Counted from the stretch's first letter, positions 1 through 14,140 are shown. The stretch: 64,000 bases of DNA from Absidia repens (GCA_002105175.1 MCGE01000003.1:558001-622000); one strand, 5' to 3'. Numbers and translations: made by a program. Notes: generated by a model from the letters alone, not told the origin.

Positions 1-90
1 TTCTCAATTGCTGCCCACCCATAGTGCCAAACCACAGAGTCTTCCATCCCATCCCATCAAAACCCACACTTCAGAAACTCCCTGCCACCC
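1..90 (+). repeat. Possible tail of a dispersed repeat copy at the window edge
   Basis: The stretch around 45-80 (CCCATCAAAACCCACACTTC) closely resembles the right ends of the two long repeat copies, near 866-893 and near 61353-61384. It may be the tail of a further copy cut by the window edge. Only this short block supports it. Confidence 0.35.
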
Positions 91-368
91 AGTAGCTACA
101 TAATTAATACTATTCTCAACTTTGCTCTTCAATATACCCCACCGCAACGAAATACACTGTAATAGCTATTTTCTTCACACAAACACATCCTTGTTTTCTT
201 TTCTACGCACAAACTTATAGACTTGGTAGAAGAAGCCTCCATAATACCTAATCCGTTCCTTTTTCATATATGTATAGACGCACTTTTTTTTTCTATGCAT
301 ATGTAATACACATTCGATGAAGCTCATCATGTAAACGTACAACAGAGAAACTAATTATAATAAAAAGA

Positions 369-895
369 ACATATTTATTCAGACGTAGATACAAACGATG
401 ACAAACTATTACTAAACTAATGAGTGCTAATCTACTGTCGTTCCCAAATCCTTCATCCAAAATGAAAGCGTTTCCCCTTGATGTTTGTTTTGCGTTTTTT
501 AAAACGCCCCTAATTCAAGTTCTAACACTAATCCTAGATCATCAGTACGCCAATGAGCCGTGTCATCAAATCACTCGGACTATCATGAAGGAAAAAAAAA
601 TAAAAAGAAAGAAAAAGAGCGGAAAAAAAAATAGAAAGCAAAATGCGGAGCCTGAATCATCCAGCCTTTTTTTAATGTCAAAACATCAGGGAAAGGGCAA
701 TCGCTATAATTTCCATAGTGCATAATTCGTTTTATCTTCCAGTGGAAAGGCAGTTGCAACCCCTACATAATCAAGCTCTAATTTCTCCGACGCCTTTCAA
801 GTAAGCTTTTATTTCAGCACACAAAACTCCCCCCCAAAGTGCGAAATGGCGGAGGCTTTAATCCTATCCCATCAAAATTCACACTTTAATAAAAA
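369..895 (+). repeat. Dispersed repeat, copy A (long form)
   Basis: This stretch aligns by eye over about 500 bases with 60890-61390. Shared landmarks in order are TTTATTCAGA or a variant at the left end, a run resembling ACTAAACTAATG, the core near 460-480 (AATGAAAGCGTTTCCCC), CTAATTCAAGTTCTAACAC, CCTAGATCA, a purine-rich stretch, TGCGGAGCCT, and TGGCGGAGGCTTTAAT near 846-861. The core is shared with six further shorter copies in the window. On the opposite strand the left end reads as an AATAAA signal about 90 bases past the core, so transcription would run leftward if the element is transcribed. The open frame at 420-725 lies inside it and resembles no protein family; I do not call it a gene. 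Confidence 0.75.
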
Positions 896-1354
896 ACCGT
901 GACAACCAATAAATTGAAAAATGTCCAAAAGCTCCAGTCGAGCACCAGAGCGTTTATTGATAAAATAAAAAGATACTCCATTAATACGATACTGTATCAT
1001 GAATGCTACACTCATGTATTCAGCCACTGGACCAAAGCTATTTTCAATTCATCTAGTGAAATTATTTTCATTCGAGGCGGATGATATAGTATAAAGACAA
1101 TGCTCCAATATAAATAATATAATAAAGAATGACAAAGAATAAAAGATGTAATTTGACGGACATTCAGGTGATTTATTATTAGTACGATATGAAGCAGAGC
1201 TAAAGAAACGATAAACAATATTGTCGGATATAGAACCATATATTTTTTATTCTAAACAATAAAAATTGCTAATACAAGGCAAAGTAAGTAATATATCTAA
1301 ACTACCAAAAACAATGTAGCGTTTCCGAAAGGCACATCACCTAAGAAAAAGGGT
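896..1354. other. Intergenic, downstream of the Polo-like kinase gene
   Basis: AT-rich DNA between repeat copy A and the end of the kinase gene. Short open frames on both strands show no recognisable protein. AATAAA-like motifs on the minus strand near 1255-1262 could serve the kinase transcript. Confidence 0.6.
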
Positions 1355-4023
<2,669 letters not shown>

Positions 4024-4246
4024 ATGCTATATATATATATATATCCAATGTATCCTTTAGAAAAATATGATGAAAAAAATCTTGGGATTTTTATTTCAAA
4101 AGCCGCTTCACTTCGAAGGCACAAATCAGCGGCGAATAAATTAATCGTGAAGATCAAAAATAGTAATCAAATTGAGTCAAATGGTACAAAAAAAAAAAAA
4201 AAAAAATAAAACTGAGGGGATATTGAGTACGCTAATGATAACTAAA

Positions 4247-6348
4247 CTATGAAGAATCATGGTTTTTTGATAGTGGAGATAGCGATGATGACGGGGATGA
4301 AGACCGGGGAGGTGGATTTGCCATGAGTTGTTCAAATTGCCGTCCAATAGCACCTACGCGACTACCACTACGACATCTGACGGTTGATTTTTTTGATGAC
4401 AGCGAGACTGTTGATGAGAATGAAGATGTTGATGATGGCGAATTAATTGTCGTTGTTTGCGTTGGAAGTGGTGAGACCATTGTTGAGGACTGCAAGTGTG
4501 ATGATGATGGGGACGTGTTTGGTGAAGACACAGATTTGGATCTCGGCTTAGTTTCGGCTATTCGATGATTGTTTGATTTGAAATATTCAGTAGCAGGTTT
4601 AGCAATGGGCGATCTTGGTGGTTTCGGTGGTTTTGGTGGTGGAGTAGTCATAGAAATCACGTCCGTGTCTGATAGCGTTTTGCTGTGTTCGCCACGTCCT
4701 TGTTGCTGTTGCTGCTGCTGCTGCTGATGATGATGTCTTCCTAAATCCAAACTTTTGTTCTGACGTCGTGGCGGTTTTGGAATATTGATGTGTTTGGGTT
4801 TATGAGGTAACGGTGGTGGTAATGGTTTGTTGAATGTTGCCGGATTGGAGGCTGAGATAGATCGAATATGTGTGCGAATCGGGCCTGCCGATAACATTGA
4901 TGGTGATGATGATATTATTGGTAATGTTGAAGCTGATGTTGATTCTGTTGTCGATGACACCAGTAATGACGAAGGTGTTTTATTCCCAGAAGATCTAAAT
5001 ACTTGACTGTGATGATCCACCATGCAATGAAACAAAAGACGGCCCATCCCAAGCGTCGGAATAAAAATAAGAGCCAAGTTTGATGTAGACATTTTGTTTT
5101 CGTCAGCATAACTAGCAATTCGTTCAAGATGTTGGCACAATACTTTCAATAAATATAGGTTGATTGCGGGTAGTTTCGATGTTATGGTATGTATTGTATC
5201 GAGAAGGTTTGAAGTGATTGGTGGAAGTTTTTCAGTTGTTGGCATATCAAACGTTTCATTAGGTGATGGTGTCGGTGCTGAGGCTGTTTCTTGTTGTTGT
5301 TGAATATATGTATTGATTTGTTGCTTGTAGTCTTGGCTGATTTCATAAGGAATAAGAGGTTCTGGTACTATAGAACGAAAAATGAATAAAAGCCTCAAGT
5401 ACTATTTGATAGTAATCAATAACTTACATTCACGTAGGTACATCTTGAGAAGCGTAGCAGCTGCATTAGGATCAGGACGCGCGGCAAACATATCACAATC
5501 GTCACCTATAAATACAAAAAGAAAAAATGTCCAAGTTGAATGAATTGCATATTAGTCAAAGTAAATTTATATTACCGAAGTTGAATGTTGATCTTAATTT
5601 GTTAACTGTAGTTGTGCTTCCAGGGATCCTATTAGTAGTAAAGAAGAAAATATTTTTAAAATTAGTATACTTATATCCTTCCGATATATTCACCTTTCAT
5701 ATCTCATTTTACCTGTATATGCCAACCTCATGTATTCCTATTAATTATACCAATAAAAATTAATGTATTGTCGTATATACAGTACTGAGCTTTCTTACCA
5801 AATTCATCCAGATAATTGATACATCGTCGCAAAACAGCAGGCATAGGGTCGTCTTCACATAGTTTTGTGAGTAACACTGCGTTCTCTAAAGATAAACCAA
5901 AAATTGGATGGGCTGGTTCTTCAGAAGATGAATCTAAACATCACAACAACAATGAAGAAATGAGTAACAAATTTTATATCATCATAAGGCTCTTCTTACC
6001 ACTTGTTTTATCTTGTCGGTCTTTTTTCCATCGGTCGACAGCCTCTTTGCCCTTTCGACTCCATTCCAAACTGGTTTCACGCGCACGGTTGCCATACATA
6101 ACGCCACGAGAACGCCATTCTGGTAGCCTTTCTTGCATACTAGCGTTGAGTTCAGACTTTTTTTGTTCCACCTTTGTTCTAGTATCACGAACAGTACCTG
6201 CTAGCTTGGAAAGGACAGAAGGGGAAGCCGTTGTAGTACTAGTGATAGTGTGATCGTTACGTTTAACTTCCGTATCATCATCAAAAGAGAAGGCAGATGA
6301 AGAAGATGTTGAGCATGTCGAAGAAGAGTCAGAGAATGGTGAAGACAT
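4247..6348 (-). CDS. RhoGAP-domain protein with proline-rich tail
   Basis: GTPase-activating protein for Rho-type GTPases, which control actin and polarity. The N-terminal 120 or so residues are Ser-rich and then basic and helical (around DTRTKVEQKKSELNASMQER). The RhoGAP domain follows: PIFGLSLENAVLLTKLC, RRCINYLDEF, GIHEVGIYRIPGS with the arginine finger in GIYR, CDMFAARPDPNAAATLLKMY, PEPLIP, and NKMSTSNLALIFIPTLG. The arginine-finger segment is carried by a 25-nt exon at 5713-5737; without it the domain lacks its catalytic loop and the frame breaks. The C-terminal 200 residues hold PxxP clusters (PLPPPLPHKPK, PPPKPPKPPRSP) that could bind SH3 domains, plus a polyQ run. The start at 6348 precedes MSSPFSDSSS; an upstream in-frame poly-F extension is unlikely to be translated. 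The gene is divergent from the Sip5-like gene. Confidence 0.88.
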
Positions 6349-6616
6349 GTTTAAAATGGCGTTATCATATGTTGGTGCAGCATAAAAAAAACAGCAAAAA
6401 AAAAAAAAAAAAGGGCACCGCCCCATTTTCATTACAGCTCCAGACTTTCTTTTTTTTTTTGTTGCCTGTGACCACCAATCTAAAGTATTTAAAATGGCGA
6501 ACTCAATATTCCAAAATGGACGATCTTTTTTCTTTTCTTGTGTCGTTTATCCTTTTTTTTTTATCTATTTTGAATCTATTTGCTGGTCGTTTTTATAAAC
6601 AACTACCTATAAAACG
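6349..6616. promoter_or_regulatory. Shared divergent promoter with paired AAAATGGCG motifs
   Basis: These 268 bases separate the start codons of the RhoGAP gene (minus) and the Sip5-like gene (plus). The 12-mer TTTAAAATGGCG occurs twice in the same orientation, at 6350-6361 and 6488-6499, and AAAATGG occurs again nearby before ACGATC. The core matches the AANATGGCG consensus of animal YY1 by eye; whether a fungal factor binds it is unknown. Poly-A and poly-T tracts lie between the two copies. Confidence 0.5.
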
Positions 6617-7786
6617 ATGGGTGTACTTCACTCCAAACAAGCGGATCTATCCGATGATCCCCTTGACTTTGGTTCACTGGTTGCTCAACAAGAACACTAT
6701 GAAGGCACAACTATTTCAAGGGACTATGATGTCAAGGTTGTCAAGCGATTTATGAAGGAAGGTCGTCTAGCTCCTTTCTATCAAGGTAAGATCACATATA
6801 ATTGAAGCCTTCTCAATTTATTGGATATTTTATATTATTATTAAACTATTGTTGCCACCGTAGGATATTGCGAAAAGCCTGAAACTAGGAACGGCAGTCA
6901 AGTCGATCTACTGACTTCGGCGTCTCATGGATTAATTCAGACCACCAATCCATCACCCAGAAACGGCAATCACAACATGCTGGCCATGGTATCTCAACGT
7001 ATGGGCCTTTTATTGGCAAGACACATCCCCGAAACTGTTCAAAAACATGTACTTTACAAAGATACTGTAGAGTGCCCTATATGTTTTTTGGTAAGAAAAC
7101 TAGTTATGTTCATTTTTCAATTCTGATATACTAATTTTTTGTTTTGTTATTATATATCAAGTTTTATCCTCCATTTATCAATCATACACGGTGTTGTGAC
7201 AAATTGATTTGTACTGACTGTTTCCTACAATTGAAAAGATCAGCAAGTTCACCTTCATTAGCAATACACTGTCCTTTTTGTATGCAACCGCACTTGGGTG
7301 TGATACGAGTACCACCACCTTGGAGTCTTCATTATGCAAGTTTTGGAAAACGGCGCTCTGAATATTTGCGAGATCAAGAAATGGGAAAAAGGAAACGGTT
7401 GTATATCTTTGATCCTGATGTTGTACTTGTCGGTAATCAAGGGAAAATGATTATCACTTTTATGCACTCATCAGAGTATTATTTTGATTTTCTTTATAGA
7501 TCATGTTAGACCAGATTGGCAAGAAAATATTGGCTCGTCATCAAGAAATATGTCCAGCAATGGTTCCACTCGTCGTACTGTAGTGCGTCCTCTTCAAACA
7601 GCTGCCAATGATCTAGGGTCTGATGTGTCTTCTTCCATGGATTCAACTGATGATCTACCCGAAGAATCATTCGTCATGGAATATTTACGCTCAAATGCAT
7701 CCGCAATGGCAAAACAAAATGATAGCTGCAAGGGAACAACCGAAGCATACACCACACAAATCCAATCTCCATCCTTAGACCTGTAG
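6617..7786 (+). CDS. Sip5-like RING-type zinc-binding protein
   Basis: Resembles yeast Sip5, a Snf1-kinase-interacting protein of unclear function. I read four exons, 6617-6785, 6864-7090, 7162-7432 and 7500-7786, which close in frame to 317 residues. The N terminus MGVLHS fits an N-myristoylation signal (Gly2, Ser6), suggesting membrane attachment. The zinc-binding part spans exons 2-3: ECPICFL, RCCDKLICTDCF and HCPFC, a RING-like pattern of paired cysteines with one histidine available. The C-terminal exon is Ser/Asp-rich and probably disordered. The AATAAA at 7920-7925 lies about 130 bases after the stop. The family call rests on the ECPICF...CCDK(Q)xICTxCF pattern. Confidence 0.82.
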
Positions 7787-7919
7787 CATTTATCAATAGT
7801 CTACTTTTTGTATTTTATAGTTTATTATATTCTCTTTACATTTATACATTCCATTCTTTTATTTACTTTTTATCTCTTACCTTAACTTATTATTTATTTA
7901 TTATATATGATTTTTATTG

Positions 7920-7925
7920 AATAAA
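7920..7925 (+). terminator. Poly(A) signal of the Sip5-like gene
   Basis: AATAAA followed by AACC, about 134 bases after the stop codon. The same AATAAAAACC context recurs after the arginase gene. Confidence 0.6.
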
Positions 7926-8646
7926 AACCATACACTACTTGGTATAAAACAAATCAACAAAACGACTTGATCTTTTTTCCTATACACTCTTTTTATTTTA
8001 TTTTTTTCATTGAAAGTATTGTATTATTGTCAATGATTCCAATATTTTTAAACAAAGATAGTCAGAGCCTGATTCGAGAGATTCACTAGCAAACATAGCA
8101 TTTTTGTGAAAATATAGAAACATCGAAAGGTTCTTTCTTTTTATAGAAGAAGGCTCCTCCATTTCTGTCTAAAAATTACGCACATACATTTTTGGCCTTA
8201 TGTCTGCCGACGTTTACGCTATGAGGTTTTTTTTTTTTGGAAACGAGAGGAGGCATGACTAAACATTATGTTAAATTCCATACAGTGCTTGACTTTCAAT
8301 AAAGACCCTCCTTTTGCTTGTTTGATTCCAGCTTTCACCACAGATACCTACCTTGGTCTAGTCAAGTCAGATTGCCGCTCAAAGTGACCTCCACCTCAAC
8401 TGAGAGGCTTCCCCCAAACCATTCTTCTCAACAGTTTTCAACCATTTTTCATTGAAAATGTATCCTTCATCTTAATAGGAGACTTACTTCAAAGTGAAAG
8501 AAAATTCAAAAATTTCATGGATTACCTCCTATTGGTTGGATAGACCGGTCATTCATTGTTAAAGGAGCTTCGAATTCATCTGTCAACAAGTCACCCATTT
8601 CATTTCACGCTGTAGAGTCTGCGGCGATTAAAAAACCATGTTTTTC

Positions 8647-8648
<2 letters not shown>

Positions 8649-8685
<37 letters not shown>
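8649..8685 (+). repeat. Poly-T tract
   Basis: An uninterrupted T run of about 37 bases, one of the longest of many homopolymer runs in the window, upstream of the BTB-domain gene. Confidence 0.9.
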
Positions 8686-8686
<1 letters not shown>

Positions 8687-8934
8687 GTTCATCTCTCTTT
8701 TTTCTTGTTCTTCTTTATTCTTTGTTTGACTTTTGTAAATACTCTCAAGGCAAGATAAATGATGCATATTTAAATAAATATATGTATATTCTGATCATAT
8801 TGGTACTAATTTTTTTCTTTGATCGTGATTAGGTATTATTTGTTTGCAAAACATATACACGTGTACCATATACATCCCACCTCAAGAACGTATCCACCAA
8901 TTGACTCGTTTCTTTCACCTTTGAACAACACCTC

Positions 8935-10511
8935 ATGATAACCGATATGACCACTAACTATAATCAACAACACATTCAATCGCCCAATTTCAAATCATCT
9001 GGATACATCGCAGCTACTGGAAATGGAGCTCAATACTATCAACAAGGAGCATCACCTTCTATTGGACACCAGCAGGCGACGCAATCCTTACCTATGCCCA
9101 TGAATGTGCCCATGATGAATCACCACATGCCTATTCAACACCAGCAACACCATCCTCATCCTCATCCGCGCCCTCACCCTCACCCGCACCCTCACCCTCA
9201 TCACCCTCATCCTCATCCACATCCTCATCACCACCACCCTCACCACCACCAACATCAACATCAACACCCTCCCCACCTTCCTCAACAACATCAGCCTACC
9301 TTTTTTGCATCACCTGTACCTTCGCGACCTACACCAGTCAATGCCAACTATGCCTATAATGAACCTGATCCTCAAACCTATTGCAACTATCTCTACCAAG
9401 TCGGCTTTATCCAAGGTACAGTATATACCCCGCTCATAATATATTCTCTACATGTTGACTGATGACATCTATTAATATTGTAGGCAATTTCTCTGATGTC
9501 ACAGTATCTATTCCCAGCATCGCAAAATCATTCACTCTTCATTCATTGATTTTATCTCGATCACCCTATCTTTATCAACGACTCATCAACCTCCAACAAG
9601 ACGACAATGCAATGCCAGTAATCGAATTGGATTATGGCCATGCAATGACCGAATCTTTCCATACGGTGTTTACTCATCTTTATCGCCCTCTTTCGCATCA
9701 AGAAATGACGTTTATAATGAGCGAAAACCCCAAGCTCTATTTGGAACTTATCGACATTGCGGATTACCTGGAGCTTCCTCTCAAGGATATACTGCTGCAT
9801 GTGATCTTATCGCAAGGCTTCAATGAAACATCAGCTATGAGGTTAGTTCGGCTCTTGCAACCATTTCTCAGTGCACCATCACCACTCTCTATGCAACAAC
9901 AACAACCACAGCAAGACAAAGCGATCAAAATGAAAGCATGGGTGCAGACATTGGACGAACAACTTTTGCATTATTTGACTCGTGGACTCTCAACACAATT
10001 AGAAGCCTTTTCCACCTCAGTCAAAATGAGTGGTGGTGTGGTGATTGGCAAAAATCCTACCTATGGCTATATGGCGTCCAAAACCATCCCATTGCGTGGC
10101 ATGACCGATTTGGCGAAACTGTATGCAACCTTGCCCTGGGTTTATTTGAAACGATGCTTGGAACATGACGACTTGCCTGTACAAGACACGATCCAACGCT
10201 ACTATTTTGCCAAAAAGGTGCTGCAATTACGATCCGCCTTACCTACACCCAATGAAGCACAAGAGCAAGAAACACAAACACAAGGTCCGATTACAATAGG
10301 GCTGCTATTCGACGATCACCAACCGGGAAATGTAAGTGCCTCCACATCAACCACAACTACTGCATCCACCTCGGCTAAGAAACGCGTCGACGACAAGGAC
10401 AATATGGCCATGACACTCTCTTTGATTAAATCGCGAAGACGGAAACTCGGGAAATGGAATCCGTCTTTGTATGAAGAATATGAATCGGACAACAGTGACC
10501 AAGAACCATAG
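8935..10511 (+). CDS. BTB/POZ-domain protein with His-Pro-rich N terminus
   Basis: Two exons (8935-9415 and 9484-10511) join as IQGNFSDVTVSIPS and give 502 residues. Residues about 60-125 are a His/Pro/Gln-rich low-complexity stretch (HPHPHPHP repeats). The BTB/POZ fold follows: NFSDVTV, FTLHSLILSRSPYLYQRL, and the later DIADYLELPLKDI. BTB domains dimerise and often recruit cullin-3 or transcription partners; neither is shown here. The remaining 250 residues hold no domain I recognise, ending in an acidic tail (YEEYESDNSDQEP). A second ATG at 8944 (MTTNYN) could also start translation. The His-rich run could bind metal, but this is speculation. Confidence 0.82.
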
Positions 10512-11022
10512 AACAATAGTTTCAATCCTCCTCTTCCATTCCGTGGCTTGTTATTATTAGTATTGTTATTATTGTTATTAGTGTTATTATTTATCTATAC
10601 TCCTTACCCCCACCCTTTCTTTTTATATAGTAGTATTTTTTTTTGTCTTTTCTTTCTATCATTTTGAACATACATTCCACACATCTGACACCCTTTTTAC
10701 TTTTTTTTTATTTTATTTTTTTTATTTTCTTTTATAATACATATATATCGATTTCCATAGTTTTAGCATTTTTTTATCAAGCCATTTTTCATCCTGTCCA
10801 CTCCCTATGCTATTTTTGCACCTATCCATTCTCCGCCTCTTTTTTTGTCCCCTTCCACGTTTATAAAAAAGTCCCTTTGGCATTATTTTCCCCCTTTCCA
10901 GTTAGTATTTTGTCAATCTTCCGTACACAATCATCAACATATCAAAAAACAATAAAAATCAGTAAAAATAAGGTACTTTATTATGATGTAATCTATACTA
11001 CAATTATCTAAATGATATGGGT

Positions 11023-11073
<51 letters not shown>

Positions 11074-11253
11074 ATGTCTGTATGTGTCTGTGTGTGTGCG
11101 TGTGTATGTTTAACGGTGAACATCAATGCTATTCTTGAAATCATCTACACAAATACGTAATGTTGTATATCAAGGTCCTTGCATGTCACCTATTTGTCAA
11201 AGATCAATAATAGCGCTACTAAGTGATCATTCATTCCATCAAATCCACTCCTT

Positions 11254-11284
<31 letters not shown>
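10512..11284. other. Intergenic with TA/TG microsatellite
   Basis: AT-rich 3' region of the BTB gene. It holds a compound (TA)n(TG)n microsatellite near 11026-11110 and a 33-base T run near 11258-11286. No gene is recognisable. Confidence 0.65.
11026..11110 (+). repeat. Compound (TA)n(TG)n microsatellite
   Basis: A run of TA dinucleotides changes abruptly to TG dinucleotides and then degenerates to TGTCTG/TGTATG variants. Confidence 0.9.
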
Positions 11285-11289
<5 letters not shown>

Positions 11290-11960
11290 TTCGGAATACG
11301 CTTGTCCATGAACGCCATAAGCCTTTTTTTTTTTTTAAATATGTCCAGAGGTTTTTACTGACAATATCAGCGTAAGTTTCAGGTGCTGGTCGATATTTAT
11401 CCATGGGTAAACGAATGCTTCGATCTAAAGTGCCATTGCTTTGTCCAGAGGTGAGGATGCACCGTCGCCCTTCTATTTATATAGGTCACCCCCCCATCCA
11501 ACGCCATCCAAGAAAAAAAAAGTCAGTGTTCTTATGTGACCACTCATCACCATCAGTCCTTCAATTTTTGTTTGTTGTGTTTACTTACGAGTTCTAATAG
11601 CATCCAGGCACAGTACCATGATTTTTCAACAAGATCGCATTTCCTTATCCTGTCTTCTTGCCTAAGTTCTTGCATATACAGGAATTGTTCCGCTTTGTGT
11701 CATCGGTCTAAATCATGATGTTGGTTGGCGTTGGTGTTACTTGTGGTTTTCATCGATGCTGAGTGCGGCAGTGAGATAGCATGACCATCGTCTGTCAACG
11801 TTGGGCCTCTGATACTGCTATCATAGATGTTACCTGGGTCGCGATCGTCGTGGTTGTTGATGCTGTTGCCATTGATGAAGCTGATCAAGGAGAAATATCT
11901 GGCGTCAGTTGTGGAACCGTTGAGTTGGACAAAGTCATGAGAGGAGGGGTATTTGGTTTA
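11285..11960 (-). other. Possible coding stretch with unresolved structure
   Basis: Three protein-like segments lie here on the minus strand: NGNSINNHDDRDPGNIYDSS (before 11700), EQFLYMQELRQEDRIRKCDL followed by VEKSWYCAWMLLEL with a GTAAGT donor at its end, and LDRSIRLPMDKYRPAPETY followed by ADIVSKNLW. A stop (TGA) separates the first two unless a 48-base intron ending ACACAAAG is removed. No phase I tried joins the second to the third cleanly. The pattern W..W...L with a later NLW is faintly like a DUSP domain, but this is not enough to name it. It could be a small gene, a gene with sequence errors, or a remnant. Confidence 0.3.
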
Positions 11961-12082
11961 TTGTGACAGGAAAACAATTGATAGAGAGAGAGAGAGAAAG
12001 TGAGAATGGGAACAAATCAATCGATCCAAAAATAGCAAAGGCGATTGCTTTGTTGCGTTCCAAGCGGAGTTTGCCAGTCTAT

Positions 12083-13990
12083 TCATTCCTTGAACACATC
12101 AGAGAGATCATTGAAGAAAGCCTGATGAAGTGAATAAGCCTATGTAAATGATTAGTAGAAAATATATCTTAATATATATGATACCTTACCTTGGATTTCA
12201 AATAAGCTTCTCTTGCAGAGGAATTTTCTTCCATCTGATGTGCATTCATTCGATCTATTTCTCGTTGTTTTGTCCGCAGTAACACCTTCGCTAGTGTTTT
12301 TTCATCCGATGCACGTGGCATTATGTTTTTCAGTAGCTGTGATGTTCTAAAATCCAGGCAACGTTGATTCATCGTCTTGATCGTATTTAGATTGAGTATT
12401 TCCACTAGTCGCCGGTGTTCAGAGTTCCCTAGTTTTTGTCTAAATACAACAACTATTAGTAAAGTAGCACATCAAAAAAAAAGAAAAAATAAAACCAGTA
12501 GGAAAAGGGATTCTCTTACTTACGCATATGTCTCAATACATCTAGTGATATCCTTTGAGTAATTGCTGATATCTTTGACTGTTTCCAAGAATTCAGGGGA
12601 TACAAGATGGGGTTCTTCGCTGGCAACTTTCCTTAGCAAGTATTGAATGATTTGTTCACGATGTTCCGTTTTTCCAGATAGCTGATGATGGACAAGGTAG
12701 TTGATAATTTCGGTTGGCGGTTTAGATTGAAGTTGTTGACCTGATCGAATTATTGGTTGATGATAGAGTCCCTCCATTTCATTTTTGATGTATATATTTT
12801 TGTTGATTTTGATATCGTCCGCAATATCATTGTCGTCATCATCGTCGATGAATGTCATGTTGTCGTTTTCTTTTTTTTCACCTTCGATATGCTGTTCCTT
12901 GTCGCCGATGGAATCCAATAAATCTATCAGGTCATTTTCGATCGACTTGGATGTGCCATTGCCAACACGTGAAGATAGAGATTCAAATACTGGAGCAATA
13001 TCCGTATCCAGTTTCCCCTGCCGCTGATGATGTCACTGATGGTATCGCTAATCGGTTGGGTTGCATAGCTTTCTGTTTGCAGAGGGACTCGTTGCCAAAG
13101 TCCAGCGCTGTGATGTATGCTGTCATTTTACTATTGTTGCCCTTCTCGGTTTCGATGAAATGATGGTCATGATAGTGTTGTGGTGCTAGCGATGTAGTTG
13201 ACGATGTTTGTTGTTCTAAAGGAGAATTCCGGCTGGACGGTTCATTCTGATGTAGTGGTTGGCCATGATTATTTGATAAGCGAGGGAAATTTGGTGTGTA
13301 CCTTTCTTGTAGTGGCGGTAATGGTGTAGACGATGACGATATATGCGCCGGGCCTTTCTTTGCTACTGCTGGCGCGGACATTTTCATGATCATAGGTAAT
13401 TTTGATGGTGTGTCTGCCATGAGAGGTCTAGTCTTGGCGTTTGACGGTATCCGAGGTGTAGCTAATTGTTGTCCACTTGACCATTTTGCTTGTACAGATG
13501 GTTGTTCGTACGTTGCTTCTGATAACGAAGAGGCGCCATCCTGTAAAAGATTCGATGAAGAGCTTGAATGGTGATTTCGTTTTGGTGGAAGAGATACTGA
13601 ATGTGATAATTGATGTATGTGCTCTTTTTGCCCAATTTTCCTTCTAGCGATGATTGACGGTGATGAGAGTAGTGTTGAAGAGGTAGTTGCAAGATCACTT
13701 CGTAGTCTTTTTGGCGATGAATCAAGAGCCTTGTCCAAAGCTATTCTTTTGGTAACCATGGCGGGGTCTATCAATTTGAGTGTCGCTAGATTAGTATCAG
13801 TTTGGTCTGTTTTTTATTTTTTGTGTTTTATGAACTTACTTCGTTGGATATGGGATATACTTGCAGGTTGAACATCACGTTCTGCATTGCTGATTTGTTC
13901 AATGTGTGTTGCTTCTTCTGAGACTGATTGATTGCGAAGGCTAAGCAAAGAGGGGGGGGGGACATCAGTAGGCCATATCAACCATTGCTA
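12083..13990 (-). CDS. Unrecognised Ser-rich protein, apparent frameshift
   Basis: I do not recognise this protein. Minus-strand exons join well at several points: SHIQR to TTLKLIDPAM across an intron ending at 13786, CIETYA to QKLGNSEHRR across the intron near 12440-12525, and YLKSK to AYSLHQAFFNDLSDVFKE with the stop at 12083-12085. The N-terminal half is Ser/Pro-rich and basic (SSPKRLRSDL); the middle is acidic (DDDDDNDIADD); the C-terminal 130 residues look folded and helical. Between SVTSSAAG and KLDTDIAPVFESL the frame changes at a GGGG run near 13010-13015 with no plausible intron, so either the sequence has one extra base or the gene is damaged. The start is unresolved: an in-frame stretch reaches an acceptor-like TTTAG near 13988 with no ATG; the safest internal start is the ATG at 13759. 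Confidence 0.5.
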
Positions 13991-14140
13991 AACAGTTCCA
14001 CAGAGAAAACAAAACACAAAAAAATGCGGTGTACAAATATTTTATTCAGGAAATTTTGGGGGTGAAAAATCAGGCACGAAGGGGAGGGAGGGGGAGGGGG
14101 CAATGAAACTATACACTAAAGGGAGGGAGAAATCGTTTCA

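Larger units (their letters stand above)
7787..8934. other. Intergenic between the Sip5-like and BTB genes
   Basis: About 1.1 kb without a recognisable gene. It contains the Sip5-like gene's poly(A) signal, then a poly-T run of roughly 35 bases near 8649-8685 preceding the BTB gene. A short minus-strand frame near 8525-8605 is too small to support. Confidence 0.6.

Noticed and set aside
420..725. Open frame of 101 codons at the window start
   Set aside because: It lies wholly in dispersed repeat copy A, is lysine-rich by base composition, and its counterpart in copy H is broken.
8525..8605. Minus-strand frame reading MGDLLTDEFEAPLTMNDRSI
   Set aside because: Too short, isolated, and no downstream exon could be joined.
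11960..12145. Plus-strand peptide SIDPKIAKAIALLRSKRSLP ahead of a TGA
   Set aside because: It overlaps the 3' end of the minus-strand gene, starts in a GA microsatellite and has no start codon or upstream exon in frame.
13965..13990. ATG before a run of ten C as start of the unrecognised gene
   Set aside because: It is out of frame by one base with the following exon (NQSVSEEATHIEQ). Accepting it would require a homopolymer error, so the start is left open.
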